Part shown: in pieces, positions 37,978 through 51,400 of the stretch | Layout of the letters: every line of letters starts with the position of its first letter | Position numbering within the stretch: the stretch's first letter is position 1 | Source: Patagioenas fasciata | Taxonomy: Eukaryota > Chordata > Aves > Columbiformes > Columbidae | NCBI RefSeq assembly: GCF_037038585.1 | Contig: NC_092525.1 | Location: 23,518,867-23,582,866, forward strand | Reading direction: 5' to 3' | Length of the DNA stretch: 64,000 nt | Program-made: the position numbers and the translations under genes | Notes under the pieces: model-generated | The model's input: only the letters and a program-made list of their open reading frames with translations | Told to the model about the DNA's origin: nothing | Databases searched by the model: none

Positions 37978-39479
37978 TCTCTTCTCCTGCCAACCAAGAC
38001 CACACCAGTGAAGAAGGGCACCACCACAAGCAAACCTTTTGGCTCTGAGAAATTATTTCCCTCTAGGAACCTGCTGAAGTTTTGCTGCTGAAGCTCCTCT
38101 AGCAGCAGGAGCTGTGTCTGTCACTGGGAGGGGAGCTTGCTGGTGTTGTGCTGCTGCTACAGCACCGCTTCAAACCTTCTGCACGTCACTTCAGGCCAGC
38201 AAGACACATCCACTGTGACCTGCAAGTGCCTGACAGGGAACAGCCCCCCCACTCCCCTCTGCAGCTGCCTTCTCAGAACCAGGGAGGCAGCCCCTCTTCT
38301 GTGGAGAATTTCTTCTTTCATGATACCAGACTGGGGAGCAAGAGGTCACGGGCCTCCTCCCACCTGCGGAGCACAAAAGGAGGTCTCCTTTCTTAGCATT
38401 GTTTTCACTTGGCTGGACAGCAGAGCATTTCTGCAACCCCAGGTTGGGGTTCTTGGTCATTCATAGTTAAGGACACAAACACAGCGTGAATGGTTTCTTC
38501 TTATATGCAAGCAGTTGCATTTCCTCATTTTCCTCTCTTTGCCAGAGGTTTCCTAGTGGTCAAGTAGGAGAAAGATAGTAAAGTCACTAGTCTAAATTTT
38601 TCTGTTGATAAACAATCTGCATTTGCACTGCTGCCACAGTTTCTGGCCCTCAGATGAGTCACTCTTTGCATCAATCCCCATCCCAACTTTCTACTAAGAA
38701 GGAAAAAACTGGGGCAACAACCAAAATATTTCACCTTGGCTGCAGGAGAGAGTGGGAAGGCTGGGAGTGGATGTATGAGCTAAAAGAAAGGCAAGTGACA
38801 GCAAGTGCTGTGCTCCAGGATTCTGCTGTGAACCAGCAACAGGAAACATCTTTCCTGGTCAACAGACTTCAGAGCAACTTTTAGCACATTGCTCAGTTCC
38901 TACTGGACTAAGAACACATAGTGCACTTCCTACTATCAGGGATGACAGACATCTCATTCCTTCCCTTCTCTCTATACGATACTCTGGGGTGAATATGACA
39001 AGACTTCCAAGGTCTAGGCTGCAGCAAGAGGCACAGGACTGTAGAAAAAAACAGTCTTAGTGGTGAAGACACAGCACAACAAGTTGCCCAAGATAACTCT
39101 GAAAGCTTCCATTTGTAAGTTTTTCAGCTCACATCTGTCAGGAACAGTTTTGGTCAAGCTCAGCTTGCCATAGATCTGGCAGGGTCTTGGTGGATTTTGA
39201 AGCAGACGATGGACCCTTCCAAACTAATTTCAGTGCTACTTTTAGCTGCTGCTTTGAAATTCAGCAATCTCATTCATTTTAGATGGCCAATGACTGTACT
39301 GAAGACAGATGTATGCCATGTCACAGTGAAAGCCACCAGCCTAACAGGAGTACATATCAGCACCATCACTGCACTCAGAGTGATTCAGAGTCCAGCTGGC
39401 TGCTAGTTCCTAGTGCTACTTAGTGCTACTGGCACCAACACAGGAGCCAATACTGGGGCTTCTTATGCTTTAACATCTT

Positions 39480-39745
39480 GCTGCTGACCTGGACGACAGG
39501 ATAGAGCATATGGGCAGCATGTCCACAGATTATGCCAAATTAGAAGGAGGGATTAATGCACTGAAGGGCAAAGCTGCTATTCAGAGGGACCCGGACGGGT
39601 TGGAAAAATACGCTGAGATGAACCACAAGGTGTTCAGTGGCAAAAGCACAGCCTGGCCACTGGGAAGGAGTAAAGTCCTGCAGCAGAACCCTGAGATAGC
39701 CGGGTTTGTTCAGCTTGGAGAGAAGGCAAAAGGAAGATCTTGCTG
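39480..39745 (+). mobile_element. Decayed CR1-type reverse-transcriptase fragment
   Basis: The plus-strand reading KLEGGINALKGKAAIQRDPD, followed by GLEKYAEMN and a GRSKVLQ-like end, resembles the part of CR1 ORF2 with the pattern DTKLGG...AIQRDLDRLEKWAE. It is a much diverged copy with approximate edges and no 3' tail. Confidence 0.55.
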
Positions 39746-42013
39746 TTACCTGCTGCTCTCTGATGGGGAGCCACATAGACACACACAGGAAAAGCAGAAA
39801 GGCACAGGTACGCAAGAAAATCTGATAAGATGCAAGTAAAACCTTCACTATCAGCATGGTCACATGCTGAAACAGGAAATGCCAGCACTTCGCTGGTCCC
39901 ATCTCTGAAGGTGGACAACCTGCTCCAACTTTGAACATAGCCCTTCTTTCAGGAGGGACAGACAAGCAGCCTCCAGATACCCCTTCAGCCAAATTACTCC
40001 GAGGTCCATGAAGCACCACTTCTCACAAGACCTCACGCTTTGTGGTAAAGCACATTGAGAACACATCCCTTTCAGTTTTCCGATCTGTGAAACATCGCTG
40101 ACGGGATTTCCTTATTCAAGCCTTCGTTGTCTAGCAGATGTCCTGAATAACCCACTTTTTAAACTGTGGAATAGATGACTCAGCTCTTCAGAACATGAGG
40201 CTTTGTCTGCAGAGCCTCCCCCCAGCACATGCAAATAGAGGAGAGTGGAATTTCTTGTGCCAGACTTTGTATTTTGTTTCAGAACTCACTTGTGATGCTG
40301 TTGGAGGCTGCGTGCTTTCTTCAGATCCGAAATCATCAGTGCTGCCCCAGAGTTTCTAGCAAACAAACGTAATGTTTTCATTTTACACCAGAAACATAAC
40401 AATTATCTGGGAAATCCCCCTCCCACACACCAGAGACCGTACCTTGGGTGACTTGGTGATCTCACCACATTCAGTTACTCAGGTTCAATGTTGCCTTTAA
40501 AACCTGCCATGTAAAAGCCACCAATGTCAACTTTTAAGCTAAGGCTCCTCTGAACAGCTATGTCTGCTTAAATACAGAAAAAATGGCAGTTGAGGGTAAC
40601 GGACCAAAAGAAATCCTCCATCTCCTCTCTCACTCCCCTCTAAACCACACACTATCACACCTCAACAGAGATGACCCACCAGGAACACACCTGCTTGCAT
40701 CCTGCCAGGTGCTGCTGTAGTTCACGGCTGTTGCCTTTCCCAGATTCTTCATAATTCTAAAATACTCTTCTCAGGATGAGAGCTGCTGGTTCCTGCATGG
40801 GCACTGCCTCTGGCTGTGCCTAACCCCGTAGCACATCCCGCAGGGGGACGCAGGGAAGCCAGGAATACAGAGGCAGCTCTACAGCCCCTTGCTACAACTC
40901 TGGCCCAACATGAACAGTCATGGGGGTCAGGAAAAGCAGCTATAAAAAAAAATAACTGGGAGGAAACATCTGGGACCTGCACCTTGGGGGTGCACAAGGA
41001 AAGGGGAAAGACAGTTCTCCTATCCAAATACTTTCCAAACAGGGGAAGACTAGAAAGGAGGCAAACCATGAGCTTTCCCTTCCACATTCCCCTTGAGGAA
41101 GCCGTTTCATTTCCGCTGTCTGGAGGCACAATAAGCCAAGTCACCCTTCAGCAGTACCTCCAGAGGTGTGGTTAAAACCAGGCAATATAGTAATTAAGAT
41201 ATTTTAATAGAATTTGCATGTTATAATAAGCCTCTTCGCATCAACATCTGAGGAGCACACAGCTGACTCAGGAAGAAAGCAGAATACCTGAATCACAGCA
41301 GGTGGAATTTCCCCTTTTACACAGTGATCTGTACCACTCAGGGAGAGGTGGGGCTGCGTATTTTTATGATAAAATAACACGAGATATCTTGTTCGTGCTG
41401 CAAATCCAAGGAGTCTGCAGCACTAAGACAGTGAATTGGTATTCAGGAGCTGTTGTCCCACCTCAGGGACAATCAAGCTGCCCAGTGGGATGGCTAAATC
41501 ATCAACTGTACTGACAGGCACAGAGGTGACCTCTTGTTGTAGGTCCAACATCTCCTTGAACATCTGATCATAAATACTACAAGACAGGTGAGTCAAGGAC
41601 TAGGCTGATAGGAAAATGTTACTCACAACCCTGATTTTATTGCATACTTTGGTAATTGGTGAGAGATTCCTATGACAGTGCACACCACGTTTTGTGATGC
41701 AAAACAGTTCAGAAGACAGGCTAAAAATGACCTTTCCCTTTTGTGCCATATTTTCCTCACCCTTTCTAATCAGAAGTTCCCCTTGTAGAAGAGGAACATT
41801 GCCAGCTTAGAGAATTGCTCATCTTCACAAAAGCCCTCCCTGTTTCCAGTTAAATAAATGGAAAAAGATCCCCCCAACTGCAAAAGCTGGACAAGGCCCT
41901 GGAGACAGCTTAGAAGGGGAAACTACCTGAGATGGGAGGGCAAGGAGGCAGATTCCCCATGCTCACAAAACACAAATACACCTTATTTAAAACCAAATCT
42001 TTCCAGCCTCACA
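39746..42013. other. Intergenic sequence downstream of TADA1
   Basis: Nothing recognised. AT-rich around 41.2 kb. Confidence 0.55.
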
Positions 42014-42019
42014 TTTATT
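42014..42019 (-). other. Candidate polyadenylation signal for TADA1
   Basis: AATAAA on the minus strand, about 260 bp past the TADA1 stop. This is a plausible end for a short 3' UTR. Confidence 0.45.
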
Positions 42020-42278
42020 TTTCCTAAAAAACAGTCTTTGCAAACAAATGTCATGTTTCTCCTTTCCAATTCAGTGGGATTGCTGCACGCACTCCATGGC
42101 ACATGGCTCTGGGGAAGCAGAGAAAGCGTACCACAACTCAGTCATGTTTCCATAGGAAAAGTTGACTCACAAGTTGCATTGTCTTTGAAATGCTGACACA
42201 GGTTTGTAAGAAGTATCCGAATGTCAAGTCCAAGGAGCAGCACCACGGCCACCTAAGGCCTGGCATGGCTGCCCAGCT

Positions 42279-42431
42279 CTAGTAGAGCAGAAGCCCCTCC
42301 TTTGCTGCCAGGCGCTGGCGATGGATTTGATCCTGCTGCAGCTCCTCGTGGTTTGGGTGCCAGAGTTTCATGACAATTCTCTCAATGTTTAGAGCGTAGA
42401 CAGTATGCGCAGGAATAACTTCTTTGTGCAC
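42279..42431 (-). CDS. TADA1: TADA1 coding exon 8 with stop
   Basis: Acceptor TATCTCCAG|GTGCAC. Encodes residues 286-335, including [15 protein letters not shown] and [12 protein letters not shown], ending LLLY and TAG at 42279-42281. Confidence 0.95.
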   Translation of the reverse strand: MHKEVIPAHTVYALNIERIVMKLWHPNHEELQQDQIHRQRLAAKEGLLLY

Positions 42432-45400
42432 CTGGAGATACATGTTAGAAAACCAGTTTCATGCTTTTATGCGCATTTCTCCATATGACCTATGGAAGAA
42501 CCTCCCTTTGCTACATGATGAGCAGAGTGCCAGCCCTGCTGAGTAGGGACGCAGGCTGTCGCACACAAGCAGAAATGCAGCCTGCGGAACTGCCATGCTG
42601 CCAGCACAGACCTGTTATGGTGTTTTCTAAGGGAGTGGCACCGTAAGGAAATCATCAATTTGCTCTTTCATCAACGAACAACAATTTCTCATTAAAAAAA
42701 ACCTTAGAAACAACAATTCCATCCGATTAAATGCAAGAAAATGCTTGATTACAGCTCTTAAAATGAGTGGTTTGCCTCCACAGCCTTGAGACCAAATCCC
42801 AAGGCCTGTTCACAACAGCAGAGATTGAGGGGAAACTTCTCACAGATGATTTTAGACATTCAAAGTAGTCTGAATGTCCCCAGAGCTGCCCAAGAGGGAG
42901 GGAACCACAGGCATATTCCTCCAGACTACCACAGACATCTCCCCAGGGCTGGGGCCAACCCACCGTAGCAGCCTCCATGCCAGGACCAAGTATTCCTCTA
43001 AGTACCCAGGTGGAACATTAGAGTAAGAAGAGATATGCCAGGCAAGTCATTTTGCTTCATCTCTGTCAAAATCTCAGTCTAGCTCAATTCTGATACTATC
43101 ACTGCAGTCTTGCTACAGAGGAAGTGTTCCCCCTTCTTACGTAGCTGTAAGAAGAGACGGGGATTTTGTCATTAACTCTCTAACCAAGGGGAGCAAAACA
43201 CATATTTAACTAGGAGCTGACTGTATGTTAACCATTACCTAATAGTGGGAACAAGTCAAAACCAAAGAATGCCAAATTTGAGAGGGAAAGATTGCAGGAG
43301 GAGAAATCAAATCCCCCTCCATGCATGCAAACTAAATCCGAGACTGGCAGCTGGTACCCATGGGAGCACTGCCTGTGACACGTCGGCATAACAGCTTACC
43401 TGTAACGCCTCAAAAAGGTCGTACATGTTCACTGGCGGGAGGGACGCTGGTAAGGTGTCCCCAGAGCATGCCAGGAGCAGAGCTGCCTGCTGCTCAGCGT
43501 CATCGGGTGGGGGCTGGGGAGCGAGGCTCTGACCCGCAGAAGGCGTCGCACAGGTCGGAGGGCTGCAGGCAGAGCAGGCAGCAAAATCGTCCCATCAAGA
43601 AAACACCACCAGCTTTGGGAGTCACTCAGCAGGGGCTTGGCCCCAGGGTTTGCTTTTCTGTATCAGTTTTCTTAACCTTTATGTACATAAAATTATTTCA
43701 GTTGTAACTAAAATATCTTTAAAATTCCACTAATAAAAATAGTGCAAAGTGACCCTCAGCACATTTCAAACCTGCTGAACTGATCTGAATTGGGCAACTT
43801 TTGTTATTTACAGCAAATATTCTCTACCCAGCATAAATATTAAGGTACCCACAACATTAAATTGAAAGGCATTGGCCAGAAGGCAGAGCTGTTTGGAATT
43901 GATTGCATTTGTATTGCTATAATCAACTCTTAAACACCCACAACCTCCTCTCAGCTGCTAGAGGCTGCCACAGACATACACGAGTGCTAGACACATAGCA
44001 CAAGCTGGTTTGACATTCAGACTTTGGAAAACAAAGCGACCTTGAAGCTCTGCTAACTGGAAAGGCATGCCAAGGAGCCATAAATGCATCTGGTTGCAGG
44101 AAATGACAGGGTGGCAGCGTCTTGCATGTCCTCAGCGACATTCCACTCCTATGGCACAACAGTGGTGCCCCCACAAGGGCAGAGCTCTGCCGCCCAGAGG
44201 CAGCTTCCCCAAGAGCAACAGAATTGCCATGTCACTCACTACAGCTTTCAAAAAGCAATAATTACTATAGATATTCCGAGGGCCAGGGGTCACCTTCATA
44301 AATCGATGGACAAGCACAGGGCAAAGAAGAAAGACCTGACACTGTCCTAAACTCCACTGCTGAAAACCCCCACATTCTCCCTTCCTGGTTAGCCACACAG
44401 GTCTCTGTACCGGTAATTTCTTAGTGTGTGAAAGCTAAACATTATTATTAACAGATTCTACTACCTAAAAAGATAAATTGAACCATGGAGTAAGTTTGGG
44501 ACCAGCAAACTGCATTTGAAATTGGCAACATGCTGAGAGCTCCTTACCACTCAATTAAATTGTTGTAAGCAACAACGCTGTTCTTCAGATACGGCTGAGG
44601 GTTAATGTTGCTGCCGAAGGCGTACTTGAAATGGCCATCTCTCAGACGATAGGCTTTCCGCCGGGATATCACAGATGTCAGAATATCTTTAAGATGGTTC
44701 TGTGATGAAAAACAATCTTATTAGACAAGCTGATTTATTCACCCTACCAAGCCACAGCTATGAGAAGTGCCTCACCAACTGGCCACACAGAAGTAGTACT
44801 GCCATGACCACAAGGACCTAAGGACACAAGGGAACCAAGATCTGGACAAGTCGCTGTATATTTTCAATATCTGATACAATTGGATAAAAAGAACATGGCA
44901 CTGTGCAAGCACTACGTGCGTTAGCCCCTGAACTGTACTTTAATAATATGCGATGTGCTGCTTCAAATGTCAAAGAGGTTTCTTAAACAGTAGGAAACTC
45001 CCAACCCTCAATCTCTCTGATAAAAAGATATTTCACAATTGGCACTACATGATAAACTTGTACTGAAATACTGGCCCTAAAACTACAGTGAAAAATCACT
45101 CGATCTTTTTCAGATCCGTTCAGTTGCCTGGAAAGTGCTGGAGAAGCAACTGTCTGAAAAAAACAAGCAGACAACTGCTTAATTTGGCCTCGCTCCCAAA
45201 TGGGGAACTCAGGTTGGCCTCCTGACTCCAGGAATCCATCCACAAATCAACACTCCAAGCAACAGCTGTATCATTCCTGGGATACGTCAGGTAACGCACC
45301 ACTGATGGCCAAAACCAGTGACAGCAGGAACTTCACCTGAAGGTATCACCTGATTCTGTCACTTCCATGCCAGATACTTGCACCTATAATAATTATTTTT

Positions 45401-48400
45401 TAATAGAACTGTTTAAACTGGAGCTCCCATTCTATGCCTGCTTTTAAGTGACAGCAACAGCATTTTCCAAAAGAAGCTACTTAAGCATGCCTAGAGTTCT
45501 TCATATACAAGTACCTCAAAATTAACACTTGCAGGTAGAAATCCTAGACTTTACATCACACACACAGAGCCTTTTGCTGGTGGCACAATGGGAAAACCAC
45601 TGCTGCCCTCAAAATTAACACTTGCAGGTAGAAATCCTAGACTTTACATCACACACACAGAGCCTTTTGCTGGTGGCACAATGGGAAAACCACTGCTGCC
45701 CAGCCCAATCTCACCTCCACAGCATAAACAACTGCGGTCACTGCCTCCTCTGTCACGTTGTCCAGTCCGTGCTCATAGGCGGTTACGATCATCCTTCCTT
45801 CTAACTGGCCCCGTGTGGGAAGCATCATGGTATGAGAACACAGCTTCAAGTCATCATCCTCCTGGGGATCCTTTGCTACAAACTGCTGGGCTCCAGAGAG
45901 AGGATTTTGAGGCTGGAACCGGTGCTGTTGTGAACACAACGTTAGAGCGTAAGAGGATAAATACTCAGTCAGACCCTTTGGTTCATCTAGCCAAACATCC
46001 CTTCTCCAATCTGAAAGCAAAAAGCTATAAAAATGTTATCACAGTAGGACAAGCAGAGCGATATTCCTCCCCAGGATACTCTCCCAATCCCCAGCCTGAG
46101 CTTGTGTTGGTGTCCTGTTATTAAACAGCCCATGAACTTGCCCAGCAGCATCCAGACCACGTGAACTTTGGGTATGCACAACATCCTGCAGCAAGAAATT
46201 CTAGAGTGTCACAACAAACCACATAAAGTCACTTCTTCTGGTCTGCTCTGTACTTCCCACCTGCTGGATTAATTTAACTCTCCTGTAAGTCTCAAACATG
46301 ACCATTGTCCCTTTTATCCCTGTTCATACTACCCAGACCAATTATGATTTTATATTTTCTCATTTCTTATACAGAAATGTTTTACTCACCGTATAGTTTC
46401 CACCAAGATTAAAACCCATGATCCTAAGCTTATGTGATTCTTACTTTAAAGCTTTAAACACAACAACTTAGCCAAATTCCAGTTCTGAATTTCATACTCT
46501 AGTCCTGCCATGCACTTTGAATACTCTAAGCAGAGCTGTGTTACTCAGGACTCACTGATTCTGAGATGGATTATGGCTATTTTTCAGAACCAACTTGGTT
46601 ATTTTAGGGAAAAAAAAAAAAAAAAGTCAAAACAAAACATCACAGAAACTTCATACCAGAAGGTGGCAACCCCCATTTCCCTGGCCACATGTATTCAGCA
46701 CAACTCCCTTGATCTGCTCCTGTCTCAAGCTCTAAGTGCTTGTGGTGGCTCCCGGGAAGTCTCGGTCTCCAGGTAAAGGAATGGGGGGAAAGCAGATGGG
46801 AATGATTGATCCTCTGGCCCAGACGTGTTTGGCCCAGCCCCAGCCCACAAAAGAACAACCTGGCCCTGGCTCATCAAATGCTCCCACAACTCCTGTCCCT
46901 CAGCTCTCCAAGCCACAAATCTGGTGGCTCTAGAATGAAGCTTGCCACCAGGCTCTATAGGGCATCAAGACAAACACATACCTCACATATAAACAATTAA
47001 TATACAGCCAAGTAGATTTCTCACATCTTGGTTTCAGGAGAGGAAGGGGAGGGTGCTTTATTCAAAGGACAGTGTGGCATTTAACTCAGAGTGAAAAACC
47101 AATCCACCCACTAGTGATGTGAAAGCAGGTTTCCCTCCCGGTAATTCTGAAGATTTACGCTTTCATTACAGGAAAGCTACACGCCTGTATGCCTGGAAAA
47201 AAAAAAGACCTTCAAAATGTAAGTAACTCTTAAGAGGAATGTGGTTTGGGAGAGCAAAAGCCAACTGGAATGAGCCTGTAGTCATTCACAGCTGTTATTC
47301 TGACCAGAAAGGGAAACATCAGGAAATATCAAGGCACTTCAAGTTCACACTACTCCGGAATTCCACGAGTAATGGACAAGCCCATTAACCATAACATACA
47401 CTTCATACGGTACTTAATACCAAACAATTCAGGAACACAGGTGAAAACACACACTAGAAATGTGGTGTAACGTAAGGGTATCGAAGGAAACCAAATTCCA
47501 AGACTTCCAGTACATCATGACTTGCTTCTCCAGCTCTCCTCCACTTGCTACTGAAATGTTACTCTGCTTCACACATGAGCAGGGATGCTTAACAAAAACA
47601 AAGAGAGGACTGTTAGGGACCAGACTGCCTTAGCTTACCAAATTATCAGGTATACTGCTCTTGTAGAACTTGCTTATATAGAATTTGCTTAGCGTAAGTA
47701 AGTTTTCTCAGCACAACATCTGCAAGCTGTAAACCCTTGAGCTTCTCGCTTTGTTAAGTAAAAAAGGGAAGTTGCATCCTTGGAGGTAAGTAAAGGAACA
47801 GAACGGTGTCTAACAGAAGAATGTTTTGGCTATTACCAAATAACTTATTTCCTCCAGCTGCAGGTACAAAATAGCAACTGAAGGTCAGAACTTAAATCAA
47901 CAGCCCACCTGACAAAAATGAAGAACCGAGGGACTCCAGACTCTAATTTTGTAATTGCCCTGGAGAGGCACATGGGTTGAGGCCTTGCATTGGGGGGGGC
48001 TATAATTGTCCAAAGTTTTTCTACTGAGGGTCCCTCTTCAGGAGGCACCCAGCTTGAGCTGCTCTATATGCTGTACCTTGCAAATAAAATACTTTAGAAG
48101 AATTTCTGGAATCTATGCCTGAGTCCCTGAGGAAACCAAGAGAAAATAAGCTTCCTTAACATACGGTATGGTTTTAAAATAAAAAAAACAGACTGCCATC
48201 AGAATTCAGGTTGCAGCTGTGAACAGTGCAAAATATTTCAGCAGCTCCTAAACACAAGCCTTCAGCTGGACTCACATCCCTTTGAAACACTAGTCACTGG
48301 AGCACAAACACATTACGATCCTCAGAAGTGTGGTATGCTCTTGGGCTGAGCCGAGCCATCTTCTCACAGTGTCAGAGAGGTGGGTTTCACACCCCACCTT

Positions 48401-51400
48401 TATCATCTATCCCCAGCCACACGGCTGCTCCTTCTCCCTTTGCGCTGGCTTTGGCCCTTATCCAGCCTCACGGAATGCTGATCCAGCTGAATAAATGAAC
48501 AAGAAAAACTCAGGGTTTGGAGTCTTGTTTTGCTTGATTAGTTGTCTGCCTTGTCAGAGAACTGAGCCAGATCATGATGTGCTCAGACACCTGATACATC
48601 TGGCTTAGTAAGAGACAAACACTGTCCCTTTCAACAACAAACTAGTACTTCAGTTTGAACCATCTTATCACCCCCCACCATGGAAGACAGTGTCCCATCT
48701 GATCCTCTTTCACACCAGTCCCCCTGCCACCAGTCTGGCAGCAGAGACAACCGTAGGACAGCCATGAGACAGTACCAGGTAACTGCATAGAGCATTCGCT
48801 GCAAAATTAACCAGATCTTGTGCTGTTCTCAGCCATATACCTGTTCTGAAACAACTCTCTCAAAACATTCCACCCAAGGAACATCTTGCTTCTAGCACTT
48901 TGGATTGTAGAGCTCCACAGAGTGGATCATACAATCACAGAATTCTGCCTGACTGCTCACACAAACAGTAAATTGCTTTTGCTTCAAGAATAAAGCAAAT
49001 GTGTGAACAAGATATAACTGAGAATGTGAAAGGTGAATGAGACTACGAAAAGCCCGTCAGAGCATTATTATAGAATCATAGGATGTCCTGAGGTAGAAGG
49101 GACCCACAAGGATCAGAGTCCAATTCCTTATATAACTCCATCATATATGTATGTAGCTGCACACCCTTTTTCCAGCCCATAATTACAGGGGATGTCTTCT
49201 CCCAAGGATAAAGCAGGATGTCAACTACTCCAATAACAGAAATATTATTTGAAAAGACATCCTTCTTTTCTGAGCAGAGACATTCCGTCTGGGTTGCATA
49301 CTCATTTCAAAACACACACTGACACCCGTCACTAACCTTCTGTCCGGAAGCTGTGCCCCATCATTATTAGATGTAGCTCTCAACTCATCTCATGCATTTC
49401 AAGAGATTAATACCATTTTTCACATTACAAACCTTACAAACAAAAGCCAAGTGAAATAATTAATAACTTGGTCCCCAAACAAAAGCTCCATTCCCAAATA
49501 TGTTTGAACAAGCCATCACACCCATTTTGCACTAAATCTTAGACACAGACTATCAAGAAAGGCTGGAAATTACTCATCAAGCTTACAGAGATTAGTCCTA
49601 GAAAACTTCAAAGACACTGCAATATTGCAGTCCCCAAAGAGTTAAAGTTAGGTCTTGCTGATTCCTGGAATATAAGCTTTTACAATTCTGAATTTCAGTG
49701 TTCTTCCACGGATTCTGTGGCATCTAACAAGGCCAGGTCACACTGCAGCACTTCCTCCCCAGAGGCCTCCATGAAAAAGGCAGCAGCTATTATTAGGTTG
49801 GTGCAAAAGGAATTGTGGGTTTGGACTATGAATTTTACATCACTATAACTAGGCTCAAAAACATCTTTTTAAATCAAAATAGGAACCATTACAATCAACA
49901 CATTTTTGCCAATGAGAAATAAGTTTGTTTATTCCTGTAGCATAAAAATCTGTGCTTTGGGACTCAATGAACTCTTGCAAAGCATTTTCCTGCATCCTGA
50001 TGGTTGTGGAAGTGCTTTCCCTGCAAAAAGCTGTTGAGATGCTTGACGAAGCAGAACTCAGTTAGAGAGACGTCAGGTGAATGTGGTGGATGAGGCAAAA
50101 CTTCATAGCCCAATTCGTTCCACTTTTGAAGCGTTAGTTGTGCAACACATGGTCAGACATTGTTGTGGAGAAGAATTGGGCCCTTTCTGCTGACTGATGC
50201 CGGCTGCAGGTGCTGCAGTTTTTGGTGCATCTCACCGATTTGCTGAGCATCCTTCTCAGCTGTAACAGTTTCTTTGGGATTCAGAAAGCTGGAGTGGGTC
50301 AGACCGGCAGCAGACCACCAAACAGTGACCATGACTTTTTTTTTGGTGCAAGCTTGGCTTTGGGAAGTGCTTTGGAGGTTCTTCTCGGTCCAGTCACTGG
50401 TTGTCGTATAAAATCCACTTTTCGTCGTACATCACAATCCAATCAAGAAATGGTTTTTGTTGCATAGAATAAGATTACACTTCAAAACTATGATTTTTCT
50501 TTATTTTCAGTCAGCTCATGAGGCACCCACTTCTTGAGCTTTTTCACTGTTCCCATTTGCTTCAAATGCCAAATGACCATAGAACGGCAGACGTCAGGTT
50601 CTTTGGTGACTTCTCATGTAGTTGTGAGAGGATCAGCTTCAATGATTGCTCTCCACTGGTTACTGTCACCTTCCAATAGCCGGCTGCTAAACTCCTCATC
50701 TTCAAGGCTCTTGTCTCCTTTGCAAAACTTCTTGAACCGCTGCACTGTAGGTTTGGTAGCAGCTCCTGGGCCAAATGTGTTGTTGATGTTGTGAGTTGTC
50801 TCTGCTGCTTTACAACCTGTTTTGAACTCTAATAAGACAATTGCTCAAATTTCCTTCTAGTTAACAGAATTTCCATAGTCTAAAATAAACAGCAAGTAAT
50901 AAGTCATTAGCCAAAAAAACAAAGCAAGAAAAGCACAGTAAAATTATGTATAACGTAACCACATTTAAGAATGTATTTCAGTATCAGATGACAAATTTCA
51001 ACAATGCAACGACCACAATTCCTTTTGCACCAACCTAATACTAACCTCTAGCTCCTGCCCCAATCCAGAATTCAAAACAAATATGACATATGTCATTGCA
51101 TGTGTTGGACTTCCATCATCCCTGGTAGTAACAAAACCCACGTGCTGTGCAGAGCTCTTTCACCCCCATGCAGAGATGTCAGACAGCCATGACCATTTAA
51201 CTGCGGACACTTACATCAAACTTTTGTCGAACTGAAGAAATCTTTTTCTTTCCTTTGGGTTTTCCAGGTTTAGTTGCAGAGCCACCTGGCCATGGCAGAG
51301 ACCCAGCACCTTCTACAAATTAAAAAGAAAAAAACCACACTTGATAAGTGTTGCTTTTTTAGGGCCAGGATGAGACCGTCCACACAGGAAAACCCTTACC

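Noticed and set aside
45588-46124. 178-codon plus-strand frame
   Set aside because: Shadow of TADA1 exon 5 extended by the 93-bp duplication.
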